In this document: in pieces, positions 15,819 to 25,100 of the stretch
How the letters are laid out: every line of letters starts with the position of its first letter
How positions within the stretch are numbered: the stretch's first letter is position 1
Notes under the pieces: generated by a model
What the model was told of the DNA's origin: nothing
The model's database searches: none
What the model saw: only the letters and a program-made list of their open reading frames with translations
DNA from: Acidobacteriota bacterium
Lineage (GTDB): Bacteria > Acidobacteriota > Aminicenantia > UBA2199
DNA length: 55,089 bases
Direction: 5' to 3'
NCBI GenBank assembly: GCA_018897435.1
Contig: JAHIKI010000095.1
Location: 1-55,089 of the forward strand
Position numbers and translations under genes: made by a program

Positions 15819-17522
15819 ATGACCAACATGCGTAGCTATGATGAAGAAATCAGGGACTTTAACTGGACAATTCCGGAAAAGGAGCTCGAATACCAACCGG
15901 GCCATGATATCAACATCGGCGCCTACTGCAGCGACCGCATCTGCACCCAGGGCAAGGGCGACAAGCTGGCCCTGATCTGGGAAGGCCACGCCGGCGAAGT
16001 AAAACAGTACACGTTCAACGACATGCGGCTGCTGACCAACACTATGGCCCAGTACCTGAAAAATCTCGGCCTGCAGCCCGGAGAGCGCATCTGCCTGTTC
16101 ATGGACAAGATACCGGAACTTTACTTCGGCTTCCTGGCCATATTGAAAATGGGCGGAATCTCCCAGCCCCTGTTTTCGGCTTTCGGTGCCGAGTCTTTGC
16201 TCACCCGCCTGGCCGACGCAGGCACGGCGGCCATCATCACCCAGAAAAAACACGTGGCCAAGGTGCGCGTCCTGCTTAAAGACATGCCCGGATTGCGCCA
16301 CATCATCATTGTCGATGACGATGAAAGCAAGCCGCTGCGCGAAAGGGAGATCGCCCTGCACATGGAAAAGGAAGCGCGGGTCGAAAACTTTCCGGTCTTT
16401 CCGTCCAAAGCTGAAACGCCATCGGTCTTGCACTACACTTCCGGCACCACCGGCAAACCCAAGGGGGCCCAGCACGTCCACTATTCGCTCATTTCACAAT
16501 ACATCAGCGCCAAGTATGTTCTGGACCTGCAGGATGACGACATCTACTGGTGCACGGCCGACCCGGGCTGGGTCACCGGCACTTCTTACGGCATCATCGG
16601 ACCCTGGGCCAACGGCATCACCCAGTGCGTGCTCGACGCCGGCTTCAAAGCCGAATCCTGGTACCGCTTTATCGAAAAACACAAGGTCACGGTCTGGTAC
16701 TCGGCACCGACCGCCATCCGCTCCCTGATGAAGGAAGGCGACGAGATCGTCAAAAAATTCGACCTCTCCAGCCTGCGCCACCTCTGCTCGGTCGGCGAAC
16801 CGCTCAACGCCGAGGCGGTGCTGTGGTCAAAAAAGGTCTTCGGCCTGTTTTTCCACGACACCTTCTGGCAGACCGAGACCGGCAGCATGATGATCAGCAA
16901 TTACCCGACCATGAAGATCAAGCCCGGCTCCATGGGCAAGCCCTTCCCGGGTATCACCGCCACCGTGGTCGACCTGAAGACCCATGAGCCTATTACCAAG
17001 GCCGGCATCGTTGGTCTGATCGCCATCAAGCCCGGCTGGCCGTCGATGTTCCGCACCTACTGGAACAACGAGGAAATCTATCAAAGCAAGTTCAAGAACG
17101 GCTGGTACATCTGTGGCGACCGCGCCTCGATCGACGAAGACGGCTACTTCTGGTTCGTGGGCCGCGATGACGACGTGATCAACACCGCCGGCCACCTGGT
17201 CGGCCCCTTCGAGATCGAGTCGGCGCTGCTCGAGCATGAATCGGTGGCCGAGTCGGCGGTGGTGGGCAAGCCCGACCCGGTGAACATGGAGGTGGTCAAG
17301 GCCTTCATCGCCCTCAAACCCGGCTTCCAGGCCTCCAAGATGCTCGAGCTCGACATCATGAACTTCATCCGCAAGAAGCTTTCGCCCTTGGCCATGCCCC
17401 AGGAGATCGAGTTCGTCCCCTCGCTGCCCAAGACGCGTTCGGGCAAGATAATGCGCCGCGTGCTGCGCGCCCAGGAGTGGGGCGAGGAGATCGGCGACAT
17501 ATCCACCCTGGAAAACGACTAG
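15819..17522 (+). CDS. acsA: Acetyl-CoA synthetase, AMP-forming (AcsA type)
   Basis: Cytoplasmic acyl-adenylate ligase of 567 residues making acetyl-CoA from acetate, ATP and CoA; the length and many blocks match Bacillus AcsA. The P-loop-like motif is YTSGTTGKPKGA, DIYWCTADPGWVTGTSYGI is a family hallmark, and FWQTETGSMMI is the adenylate-binding motif. The hinge region reads GRDDDVINTAGHLVGPFE and the C-terminal catalytic lysine lies in PKTRSGKIMRR. The ATG at 15819 follows GGAGG by 7 bases and is preferred to the TTG at 15813. It has its own promoter and no operon partner. Confidence 0.93.
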   Translation: MTNMRSYDEEIRDFNWTIPEKELEYQPGHDINIGAYCSDRICTQGKGDKLALIWEGHAGEVKQYTFNDMRLLTNTMAQYLKNLGLQPGERICLFMDKIPELYFGFLAILKMGGISQPLFSAFGAESLLTRLADAGTAAIITQKKHVAKVRVLLKDMPGLRHIIIVDDDESKPLREREIALHMEKEARVENFPVFPSKAETPSVLHYTSGTTGKPKGAQHVHYSLISQYISAKYVLDLQDDDIYWCTADPGWVTGTSYGIIGPWANGITQCVLDAGFKAESWYRFIEKHKVTVWYSAPTAIRSLMKEGDEIVKKFDLSSLRHLCSVGEPLNAEAVLWSKKVFGLFFHDTFWQTETGSMMISNYPTMKIKPGSMGKPFPGITATVVDLKTHEPITKAGIVGLIAIKPGWPSMFRTYWNNEEIYQSKFKNGWYICGDRASIDEDGYFWFVGRDDDVINTAGHLVGPFEIESALLEHESVAESAVVGKPDPVNMEVVKAFIALKPGFQASKMLELDIMNFIRKKLSPLAMPQEIEFVPSLPKTRSGKIMRRVLRAQEWGEEIGDISTLEND

Positions 17523-17575
17523 TTCGATTTATCACTTTCAACCATTGGTAAGGAGCCCCGATAGCCAATTTTTTG

Positions 17576-17995
17576 TCAATTTCGAATTATTTTTTTTATT
17601 CTTGATAAGTCGGCATTTTCTTTGATGCCTTTAAAGTAAATTTCGATTAATTCAATACGGTCAGCATCGGGATAAAAAGCATAGATGACCCGGATTCCCG
17701 ACATTACTCCCTTACCTTTCAGGGAACGGCAAGCAAATTTTTTGGCTTTAAAGACAGGAGGATTATCAAATCCAAGATCGGTCAGCCGATAAATCCCATT
17801 GTTATCCAATCCCAACTTGTGGAACATGATCAACTGAGTAGAAACAAAGTTTTGAAGATCGTCCTCGAGAGTCGGAAACCTTTTACGAAGCTTTTTCAGG
17901 TCTTTTTTGAACTCAGGAAGTTCAACGATTTCCTTGAAATTACTCACTATATTGTCTAACTGAATAGGGTGCGGTTCGATAGAAAACAGCTTCAT
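17576..17995 (-). CDS. RelE/HigB-like toxin
   Basis: Small basic protein of 139 residues of the RelE/ParE type, likely a ribosome-dependent mRNA endonuclease. Family-like features are EFKKDLKKLRKRFPTLEDDL near residues 28-47, the central FKAKKFACRSLKGKGVMSGIR, and IRVIYAFYPDADRIELIEIYFK forming the last strands. It starts inside the antitoxin gene (56-base overlap) and is downstream of it, so expression is coupled. The N-terminal 25 residues may be an extension; a later start cannot be excluded. Confidence 0.8.
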   Translation of the reverse strand: MKLFSIEPHPIQLDNIVSNFKEIVELPEFKKDLKKLRKRFPTLEDDLQNFVSTQLIMFHKLGLDNNGIYRLTDLGFDNPPVFKAKKFACRSLKGKGVMSGIRVIYAFYPDADRIELIEIYFKGIKENADLSRIKKIIRN

Positions 17996-18725
17996 AAGGA
18001 ATTATTTTCCCGCTTTCCGTGGTCATCCAAGGGATATCGTTATGGGAATATTCGCTGATCTTGGCGGCATTCCAGTCTGAAAAACGACAGAGGACCTTTT
18101 CAATCATATTAATTTCATTGGCCTTGAGTTTTGCTAAATCGGCAGGACGTCGCGGAAGATATTTCGTCTGTGGAAAATTAAAATATTCGCTTTTTACTTT
18201 TTCGATTTCCTGTTCTTTAATCATACGGTCGACAATTTTCTTGAATTCCATTGGAGTCGGGCCGTGATGATTTTTCTGGTAGGAGGCGCCGATCAGTTGT
18301 TCCTCATACATCTCGTAATAGTCAAAATCGATAAAATACAGGAGCTTATACAATACGGTTTCGCCGATATTGGGCAACGAACCGACCCTGCCTAAAATAT
18401 ACAACAACACTTCTTTGAACTTATCCAAGTTCTTTTGTGGAACGGAAATTCGAATTTCTTTTTCAACCGGCGTCGGAGAATTCTCTTTCTCTGGAAGATT
18501 AATTCGGGGCGTGCATTCCGGGTCTATCAGATTTTCCAGAGTAATGTTGAATTTTTTGGCCAGAAGTACAAATTCTTCGGCAGTAATCTTTCTCTCTCCA
18601 CTTTCTATCTGAGATATTGCTGAGCGCGATATCCCGATAATAGAAGATAGTTTTTCTTGACTAATCCCTTCAATCTCACGGAGTTGCTTAATGCGTTTTC
18701 CCAAATCAACATTCATTTTATTCAT
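17940..18725 (-). CDS. XRE-Panacea (DUF4065) antitoxin
   Basis: Protein of 261 residues. The N-terminal XRE helix-turn-helix (about 8-62, with ISQEKLSSIIGISRSAISQI) would bind the promoter. A linker of about 40 residues leads to a C-terminal Panacea/DUF4065 domain (about 105-245). Diagnostic pieces are LYKLLYFIDFDYYEMYEEQ and GASYQKNHHGPTPMEFKKI. Panacea domains are known as unusually versatile antitoxin domains that pair with unrelated toxin folds; here the partner is a RelE-like protein encoded by the overlapping downstream gene. GAGGGAAG precedes the ATG. Confidence 0.88.
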   Translation of the reverse strand: MNKMNVDLGKRIKQLREIEGISQEKLSSIIGISRSAISQIESGERKITAEEFVLLAKKFNITLENLIDPECTPRINLPEKENSPTPVEKEIRISVPQKNLDKFKEVLLYILGRVGSLPNIGETVLYKLLYFIDFDYYEMYEEQLIGASYQKNHHGPTPMEFKKIVDRMIKEQEIEKVKSEYFNFPQTKYLPRRPADLAKLKANEINMIEKVLCRFSDWNAAKISEYSHNDIPWMTTESGKIIPYEAVFYRTAPYSVRQYSE

Positions 18726-18742
18726 ACTTCCCTCACACCATT

Positions 18743-18771
18743 ATAATAACATTGGTTTGATTTTCCGTCAA
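18743..18771 (-). promoter_or_regulatory. Promoter of Panacea-RelE operon
   Basis: Leftward TTGACG (18771-18766), 17 bases, TATTAT (18748-18743), followed by a 17-base leader that contains the ribosome site. Confidence 0.6.
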
Positions 18772-18822
18772 CCATCTGTTCGTTTTTCCAACATTTTATC
18801 AGTGATTTGCCTGATCGCTTGC

Positions 18823-18855
18823 GTGGCAGGGACAGGTTGCAAACCTGCCATCCAC
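18823..18855. repeat. Diverged member of the 26-bp palindrome family
   Basis: GGGACAGGTT-GCA-AACCTG keeps the core of the palindromes at 11838 and 12996 (stem CAGGTT/AACCTG, 18833-18847), within a longer imperfect stem. Confidence 0.55.
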
Positions 18856-18914
18856 ATCATTCTCGTTGCGGGGAATCAAACTAATTCTCAAAACAGATCC
18901 AAAAAACCAAGCGA

Positions 18915-18949
18915 TTGACAATGCAAAGATTTTCGCTCAAAATGCTGGC
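18915..18949 (+). promoter_or_regulatory. Promoter of small membrane protein, ATG 6 bases after -10
   Basis: TTGACA (18915-18920), 17 bases, CAAAAT (18938-18943), six bases, ATG at 18950. Confidence 0.65.
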
Positions 18950-19327
18950 ATGGAAAAATTGCAAGCACGCCTCCCCAAGCTGATTGCCGCGGCCCGCTGG
19001 CTGGCGTTCCTGGTTATTGTTATCGTCTCGGGCGCCATGGCCTGGAAGGTCATTGGCATATGGCAGGCTTCCCTGGGTCTGATTCCCGGCCCGAACAACG
19101 CCATCCTGGGGATCACCTCGCCCTGGCATCCCTTTTACACTTTCCTGCTGACCTGCTTCCTCTGCGTCCTGGGCGCCGTGCCCATACTGCGCGAACGCCG
19201 CAGCCTGTCCATGCCGCGCCTGGTTTTCGAACTGGCTTATATAACTTTGGCCCTGTACCTGTTGTACACCATCCACGAAGTGCTTTTTACCTCTTTTTCC
19301 ACCGCAGTTTCCGGCCCGATACTGTAA
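18950..19327 (+). CDS. Small inner-membrane protein of unknown function
   Basis: Protein of 125 residues with three likely membrane helices: about 14-36 (WLAFLVIVIVSGAMAW), 62-82 (FYTFLLTCFLCVLGAVPIL) and 95-115 (LVFELAYITLALYLLYTI). The loop between the first two contains Pro/Gly-rich residues (LIPGPNNAILGITSPW). No family is recognised. The ATG at 18950 is chosen because a complete promoter ends 6 bases before it; longer frames run through that promoter. It stands alone between the toxin-antitoxin pair and the ACP-kbl operon. Confidence 0.6.
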   Translation: MEKLQARLPKLIAAARWLAFLVIVIVSGAMAWKVIGIWQASLGLIPGPNNAILGITSPWHPFYTFLLTCFLCVLGAVPILRERRSLSMPRLVFELAYITLALYLLYTIHEVLFTSFSTAVSGPIL

Positions 19328-19445
19328 AAAACAGGAAAGGCAGCCAACTGATTCAGAATTGAAATCTTTTTTTTTCTTCAACTTCGAACCTCGCTTCCTT
19401 CTATTCTTCATGGCAGGCTCTCGCGCCATACCCCCTCTTTTCCCC

Positions 19446-19474
19446 TTGACATTCCCCGCGATTCCATGTAAAAA
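19446..19474 (+). promoter_or_regulatory. Promoter of ACP-kbl-nagZ cluster
   Basis: TTGACA (19446-19451), 17 bases, TAAAAA (19469-19474), then a leader with AAGGAG before the ATG at 19507. Apart from this promoter nothing is seen in 19328-19506. Confidence 0.6.
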
Positions 19475-19506
19475 AATGTATTCCCAAGTAAATTAAGGAG
19501 AATAAA

Positions 19507-19758
19507 ATGTCCGAAATTAAAAACACCATTCTTGATTACGTGAAAAAAGAGTATTTGGAGGAAGACGACGACCGTGAGATCAGCTTTGACACACCGCTGA
19601 TCTCGGGCGGCATCGTCGACTCGTTTTCCATGGTCTCGCTGAAGCGTTTCCTGGAAACCAAATTCACCATCCAGATCCCCGATGCCAAGGCCAGCCCGGA
19701 AGCGTTCGACTCGGTGGACAACATTATCCGCCTGCTCGAAGAATTCAACATCCGCTAG
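19507..19758 (+). CDS. Acyl carrier protein paralogue
   Basis: Acidic protein of 83 residues with an acyl-carrier fold. The phosphopantetheine-accepting serine is Ser39 in GGIVDSFSM; the usual DSL is DSF here. It is too diverged from housekeeping AcpP, and no fab genes are nearby. It is followed after 7 bases by the kbl-type gene, so it probably carries the acyl group used or produced by that enzyme, as dedicated ACPs do for some serine palmitoyltransferases. AAGGAG precedes the ATG. Confidence 0.85.
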   Translation: MSEIKNTILDYVKKEYLEEDDDREISFDTPLISGGIVDSFSMVSLKRFLETKFTIQIPDAKASPEAFDSVDNIIRLLEEFNIR

Positions 19759-19765
19759 GCGCGCC

Positions 19766-21013
19766 ATGGCATTCAACAACGATATTCGCAACGTTTATCA
19801 AAAGGAACTGGCCGACATCCGCGCCGCCGGCATATTCAAGGAAGAGCGCGTCATCTGCTCACCGCAAGATTCCGAGATCGACGTGGAATTCCCGGCCGGC
19901 GCCAGTCGCAAGCATGTGATCAACATGTGCGCCAATAACTACCTCGGTCTCTCCTCCCATCCCGACGTGGTTGAAGCGGCCAGAAAAGGATTGGATTCCC
20001 GGGGTTACGGCATGTCCTCGGTACGTTTCATCTGCGGCACCCAGGACATCCACAAGGAACTGGAAGGCAAGCTTAGCAAATTCCTGGGCTGCGAAGACAC
20101 CATCCTCTTCCCCTCCTGCATGGATGCTAACGCCGGCGTCTTCGAAGCCGTCCTGAACGAACAGGACGTGATGATATCCGACCGCCTGGTACATGCCTCG
20201 ATCGTTGACGGCATGCGCCTGTGCAAAGCCAAGACCGATACTTTCAAGCATTCCGACATGGGGCACCTCGAGGAGAAGCTGCAACTGCACGCCGAGGCCC
20301 GCGTCAAGCTGATCATCACCGATGGCGCCTTTTCCATGGACGGCGACCTGGCCAGGTTGGACCAGGTCGTGACCCTGGCCGAAAAATACAACGCCCTGGT
20401 TTTCGTCGATGACTCGCACGCCAGCGGCTTCATCGGCAAGACCGGACGCGGCACCCACGAACACTGCGGCGTGCTCGGCAAGATCGACATCATCACCACA
20501 ACCCTGGGCAAGGCCCTGGGCGGCGCTTCCGGCGGCTGCGTTTCCGGCCGGCGCGAACTGGTGGAAATGTGCCGGCAGAAGGCCAGGCCCTACCTGTTCT
20601 CCAACACCATTCCGCCGGTGGTGGTTTCCGGGGCCATCGCCGTGCTCGACATTATCTCCAAAACCACCGAGCGCCGCGACAAGCTGGAAAGGAACACCGC
20701 CTTCTGGAGAAAGGGGCTGACCGAGGCCGGGTTGATCATCAAGGAAGGGGAAACACCGATCGTGCCGGTAATGCTGTTCAACGCCAAACTCTCCCAGGCT
20801 TTCGCCAACGAACTCTACGGTGAAGGAATCTACGCCGTGGGCTTTTTCTTCCCGGTGGTAGCCAAGGGCCAAGCGCGCATCCGCACCCAGCTTTCGGCCG
20901 CCCACGAAATGCACCACCTGGAAAAAGCACTGGATGCTTTCACCAAAGTCGGCCGTAAATTCGACATCCTGCACAAGACCAAGCAGGAGATCATCGACCA
21001 ATACGGTATGTGA
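19766..21013 (+). CDS. kbl: 2-amino-3-ketobutyrate CoA ligase / alpha-oxoamine synthase
   Basis: PLP-dependent enzyme of 415 residues, slightly longer than E. coli Kbl and similar along its whole length (for example NMCANNYLGLSSHPD, SSVRFICGTQDIHKEL, VDDSHASGFIGKTGRG). The Schiff-base lysine is Lys249 in TTLGKALGG. Kbl condenses glycine with acetyl-CoA reversibly, the second step of threonine degradation; the family also makes sphingoid bases and aminoketones. No threonine dehydrogenase is adjacent, whereas an ACP gene is directly upstream, so the acyl donor could be acyl-ACP. The ATG at 19766 matches the Kbl N terminus. Confidence 0.88.
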   Translation: MAFNNDIRNVYQKELADIRAAGIFKEERVICSPQDSEIDVEFPAGASRKHVINMCANNYLGLSSHPDVVEAARKGLDSRGYGMSSVRFICGTQDIHKELEGKLSKFLGCEDTILFPSCMDANAGVFEAVLNEQDVMISDRLVHASIVDGMRLCKAKTDTFKHSDMGHLEEKLQLHAEARVKLIITDGAFSMDGDLARLDQVVTLAEKYNALVFVDDSHASGFIGKTGRGTHEHCGVLGKIDIITTTLGKALGGASGGCVSGRRELVEMCRQKARPYLFSNTIPPVVVSGAIAVLDIISKTTERRDKLERNTAFWRKGLTEAGLIIKEGETPIVPVMLFNAKLSQAFANELYGEGIYAVGFFFPVVAKGQARIRTQLSAAHEMHHLEKALDAFTKVGRKFDILHKTKQEIIDQYGM

Positions 21014-21032
21014 TCCAGGTCGGTATAAACCC

Positions 21033-22079
21033 GTGACCTTATGCGAAAAAATAGGCCAGTTGCTGATGATCGGTTTCCGCGGCATGGAAGCCGGCGATCG
21101 TACATTCATCATCCAGGATATCCGCGCCGGCCGCATCGGTGGCGTGGTTCTTTTCGACCGCGACCTGATCCTTAAAACCGGAGAACGCAACATCCGTTCG
21201 CCCCGGCAGCTTAAAGAACTGATCCGTTCTCTGCAAGCCGCCGCCGCCATCCCTTTGCTAGTGGCCGTGGACCAGGAAGGCGGGCAGGTGGCGCGGCTGA
21301 AAAAGAAACACGGTTTCCCAGCCACGATCACAGCGCAGAGTTTGGGCGACCTCGACGACCCGGGAGAGACCCGTCGCCAAGCCGAATCAATCGCCGCCGT
21401 ACTAGCCGAAGCCGGCATCAATCTCAATTTCGCTCCGCTGGTCGACCTGAATGTCAATCCAACCAACCCGATCATCGGCAGATACCAGCGCAGTTTTTCC
21501 GCTGACCCGGACACGGTCAGCCGCCACGCCCTGGCGGTCATCGAAGCCCAGAGCGAACACGGGGTTATCAGCTGCCTGAAGCATTTTCCGGGCCACGGCA
21601 GTTCACGCCAGGATTCCCATCTCGGCTTTACCGATGTCAGCGCCACCTGGGAGCCGCTGGAACTGGCTCCCTACCGTAAACTCATTGCCCACGGCCTGGC
21701 CGACGCGGTCATGACCGCCCATATCTTCAACCGCCGCCTGGATCCCGAATTCCCGGCCACCCTTTCAAAAAAAACCATCTTGGATCTGCTGCGTCAGGAA
21801 CTGGGCTTCGGGGGCTTAGTTGTCTCTGACGACATGGACATGAAGGCCATCAGCGTTGAATACAGCCGGGAAAAGGCTTTGGAGTTGGCGCTGAACGCCG
21901 GCATCGACATCATTCTCATGGCCAACAACCTGTCCTACGACGAAAGCATCGCCTTCAAAACGCAGGCGATCATCCTGAACCTTCTCGAATCCGGGCGCGT
22001 CAGCGAAGCCCGCATCGACGAGGCCTGCCGGCGCGTCCTGAACCTGAAAAAGGCCAACCTCGTCATAAGCGCAACATAA
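21033..22079 (+). CDS. nagZ: Beta-N-acetylhexosaminidase (NagZ, GH3 family)
   Basis: Cytoplasmic glycoside hydrolase of 348 residues that removes N-acetylglucosamine from cell-wall fragments during peptidoglycan recycling. Family signatures are the N-terminal EKIGQLLMIGFRG, VAVDQEGGQVARL, the catalytic loop KHFPGHGSSRQDSH (residues 183-196) with the His/Asp pair, and VVSDDMDMKAI with the nucleophile Asp. The start is a GTG at 21033, directly before the conserved N terminus; it has no strong ribosome site. It is 19 bases after kbl and likely cotranscribed with it. There is no signal peptide, as expected for NagZ. Confidence 0.88.
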   Translation: MTLCEKIGQLLMIGFRGMEAGDRTFIIQDIRAGRIGGVVLFDRDLILKTGERNIRSPRQLKELIRSLQAAAAIPLLVAVDQEGGQVARLKKKHGFPATITAQSLGDLDDPGETRRQAESIAAVLAEAGINLNFAPLVDLNVNPTNPIIGRYQRSFSADPDTVSRHALAVIEAQSEHGVISCLKHFPGHGSSRQDSHLGFTDVSATWEPLELAPYRKLIAHGLADAVMTAHIFNRRLDPEFPATLSKKTILDLLRQELGFGGLVVSDDMDMKAISVEYSREKALELALNAGIDIILMANNLSYDESIAFKTQAIILNLLESGRVSEARIDEACRRVLNLKKANLVISAT

Positions 22080-22173
22080 GCAGATCGGACGATTTTTTCA
22101 AGAAGAATCCGACCGTATTGGACCAGCCAGTGTAATCGTCTTCGGATTAAATCATCTACTCTATTGGGGCGGA

Positions 22174-25100
22174 TCATTCCAATTTTGGCAATTCCACGTA
22201 AAACGTGCTGCCCAAGCCTATTTCGCTTTCGGCCCAAATGCGCCCCTGGTGCCGGTGCACCAGTTGCTCAGCGATGGACAGGCCCAGTCCGGTCGACGAT
22301 TCACCCCCAGTAGGCCGGGCGCTCAAGCGCTGGAATTTTCCGAACAATTTTTTTTTGTCTTCGGGGGTGAGTCCAGGGCCGTGATCCTGGATGGCCACCA
22401 GCACAGTTTTTTCAAGGCAGCGGACGGCAACGGCAATGGAAGTTTTGCCGGGGGAAAATTTAACCGCGTTGCTGACCAGGTTGTCGAATATCTCCTTCAG
22501 CCATTCCAGATCTCCATTGACCAGGCAGCCCGGTTCGATCTTGAGATCAAGTTTTTGCTCTTTGTTCAGCATCTGGTTGGCAAATCCTTCGCTCACCTGC
22601 TCGAGCAACGTCCCGATATCGACTAACTGCAGTTCCAGCTTGATATCACCGGTTTCAATGTGCGATATTTCCAGCATCTCGTTAACCAGCGCCAGCATGC
22701 GTTTTGAAGACTTGGAAATTTTCTCCGCCAAACTGACATTGGCCGGCAGATCGGGATTCTGCCGACAGATCAGATCGGCCGAACCCATGATGGCCTGCAG
22801 CGGATTTTTCAGATCGTGTACCGCGATGCGCTGCATTTCATCCTGAAGCATCTTGGCCTTGAGCAATTCCTCGTTGACCCTGGAAAGTTCGCCGGTCCTC
22901 TCGTTCACCAATGTCTCCAATTCCCTTTCCCGCCGCTGCAAGCGGTTGAAACGCCATCTGAAAGCCATAACAACCAGGAGCAGCACGCTGAAAACGGCAA
23001 TGGCCCTGAACCAGATTGTCTGGAAGAAAAAAGGCCGCAGCTCGAAATGCAAACTCGCCCCTTCCTGGTTCCATTTGCCGTCGTTGTTGCAGGCGATCAC
23101 CCGGAAAGTGTAAGGGCCCGGCGGCAGGTTGGTGTAGGAAACCTGCCTCTGGCTGGTTTCCGCGCTCCAGCCGCTGTCAAATCCCCTGAGCATGGTCTTG
23201 AAACGGTTTTTTTCAGGAACGAGAAAACTGAGGGCGGTAAAGGTAAACTCCAGTTTTTTGCGACCGGGGCCGATGACCGGCGCTGCCGTCAGATTGACAG
23301 CTTGGCCCTCAACGGTCATTTTTTCAATGAGCACCGGCGGAATGCGTTCATTGCGTTTGCGGTAGTCGGGGTCGACCACCGTTACCCCTTTGATGGTCGG
23401 GAACCATAGCTTGCCCTCCTGACTTTTCCAACCCGCCGGCTGGGCAGGGCCTGTGCTTTCGACGCCGCGCACCCCTTCGGATATGCCGTAGGAAAGCGAA
23501 TGGATTCGCAGGCTGGAACCGTCGGCGAATTCATTCAATTCCTTTTTGCTGGCCCTGTACACACCCTTGTTGCAGTTCATCCATAGGTAGCCGTGATCGT
23601 CCTCCAGGATCTGGAAGGCCACGTCACTGTACAACCCGTCCCGGGAGCTGATTGTGCGGAATTTGCCGTTCTTGAAACGGATCAGCCCGCCGCTGTTGGT
23701 ACCGAGCCAGAGTGCGCCGTCGGCATCGGGATAGATCGCCCAGATGGCGTTCTGGGAAGTTCCGGATCGCGGCTGGTATACGGTGAATTTTCCCTGCCGG
23801 AAGCGGTAGAGGTCGCCGTTGTAGGTCCCGACCCAGATTGTGTCCTCGCGATCCTGGCTAATGGCGTAGATGAAATCGTCGCTTAAGCCGCTGCGCCGGC
23901 TGTAATTAACAATGCGACCGTCGGGGTGCAGAATGTCGATGCCGCCGCCATTGGTGCCGGCCCAGATCGTGCCGTCGCGGGCGACCAACACGGCACGCAC
24001 GATGTCATTGGCCAGGCCATTGCGGGTCGAATATACCTTGACCTTGCCATCCTGCAGGCGGTGCAGCCCGCCGCCGTAGGTGCCGAACCAAATGGCGCCG
24101 TCGCCGGCTTGAGCGATGGACCAAATGCGCAGGTCGCGCAGTCCTTGTTTTTTGTTGAAAACTTCAAATTTGCCGGAACGGAAGCGCACCAGGCCGCCGC
24201 CGACCGTACCGATCCAGACCGCGCCGTCCCGGTCCTGCATGACCGACCGCGTCAGGTCGACCGGGAGGCCGCTGCGCCGGTTATAAAAAATATAGCGGTC
24301 GTCCTTGAGACGGTTCAGGCCGCCGCCGTAGGTACCGATCCACAGGCTACCTTCATTGTCTTCGACCAGGGCGCGGATCGAATCGTTGCTCAGGCCGGAT
24401 TGCCGTCCCAAGTGGCTGAAGAATCCTTGCTCAAACCGGTTTAAGCCGCCGCTGTCCGAACCGACCCAAAGGGTGCCGTGGCTGTCCTCATAGATAACGC
24501 GGATATCATTCCCGGACAACCCGTCCTTCCGGGAGTAGACATAGAATACTCCCTCGCTGAACTTGACCAGTCCGCCGCCGGCCGTACCGATCCACAGCGT
24601 GCCGTCACGGCCAACCCTGAGAGCCCAAACGGTATTGCCCGACTTACCGTTTGGAAGCGTATAAAAACTGAATTGGCCGGAACGGTAGCTGAAAAGGCCG
24701 CTGCTAGTGCCGATCCACAGGGTGCCGTCCTGGCCGGTACAAAGGGCTGATATATAGTCCTGTTCCAGTCCATCTGCGACCGTGAAGCTGGTGAATACGC
24801 CATCTTGATAACGATTGAGCCCCTGGGTGGTGCCGATCCACAAACCGCCCCGGGCATCGAAAGCCAGTGAAAGGATGAAATCACTGGAAAGGCCATCGTT
24901 TACGGTGAAATTGCGGAATTTGCCGCCGCGGCGGCAAAGCAGCCCGTTGGGCGTGCCGATCCACAAAGCCCCATCCGCGCCTTCGGCAATGACCATCATG
25001 CCGTTGTTGCGGATTTCGGGGGTGTTGGATTTGTCAAAGACAGTAAAGCGTAATCCGTCGAAACGTGCCAACCCTTCATAGCTGCCGATCCACAGGTAGC

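Noticed and set aside
19859-21646. 595-codon open frame on the minus strand
   Set aside because: Antisense of kbl and nagZ, both of which have clear catalytic motifs on the plus strand; the long frame is due to GC-rich codon bias.
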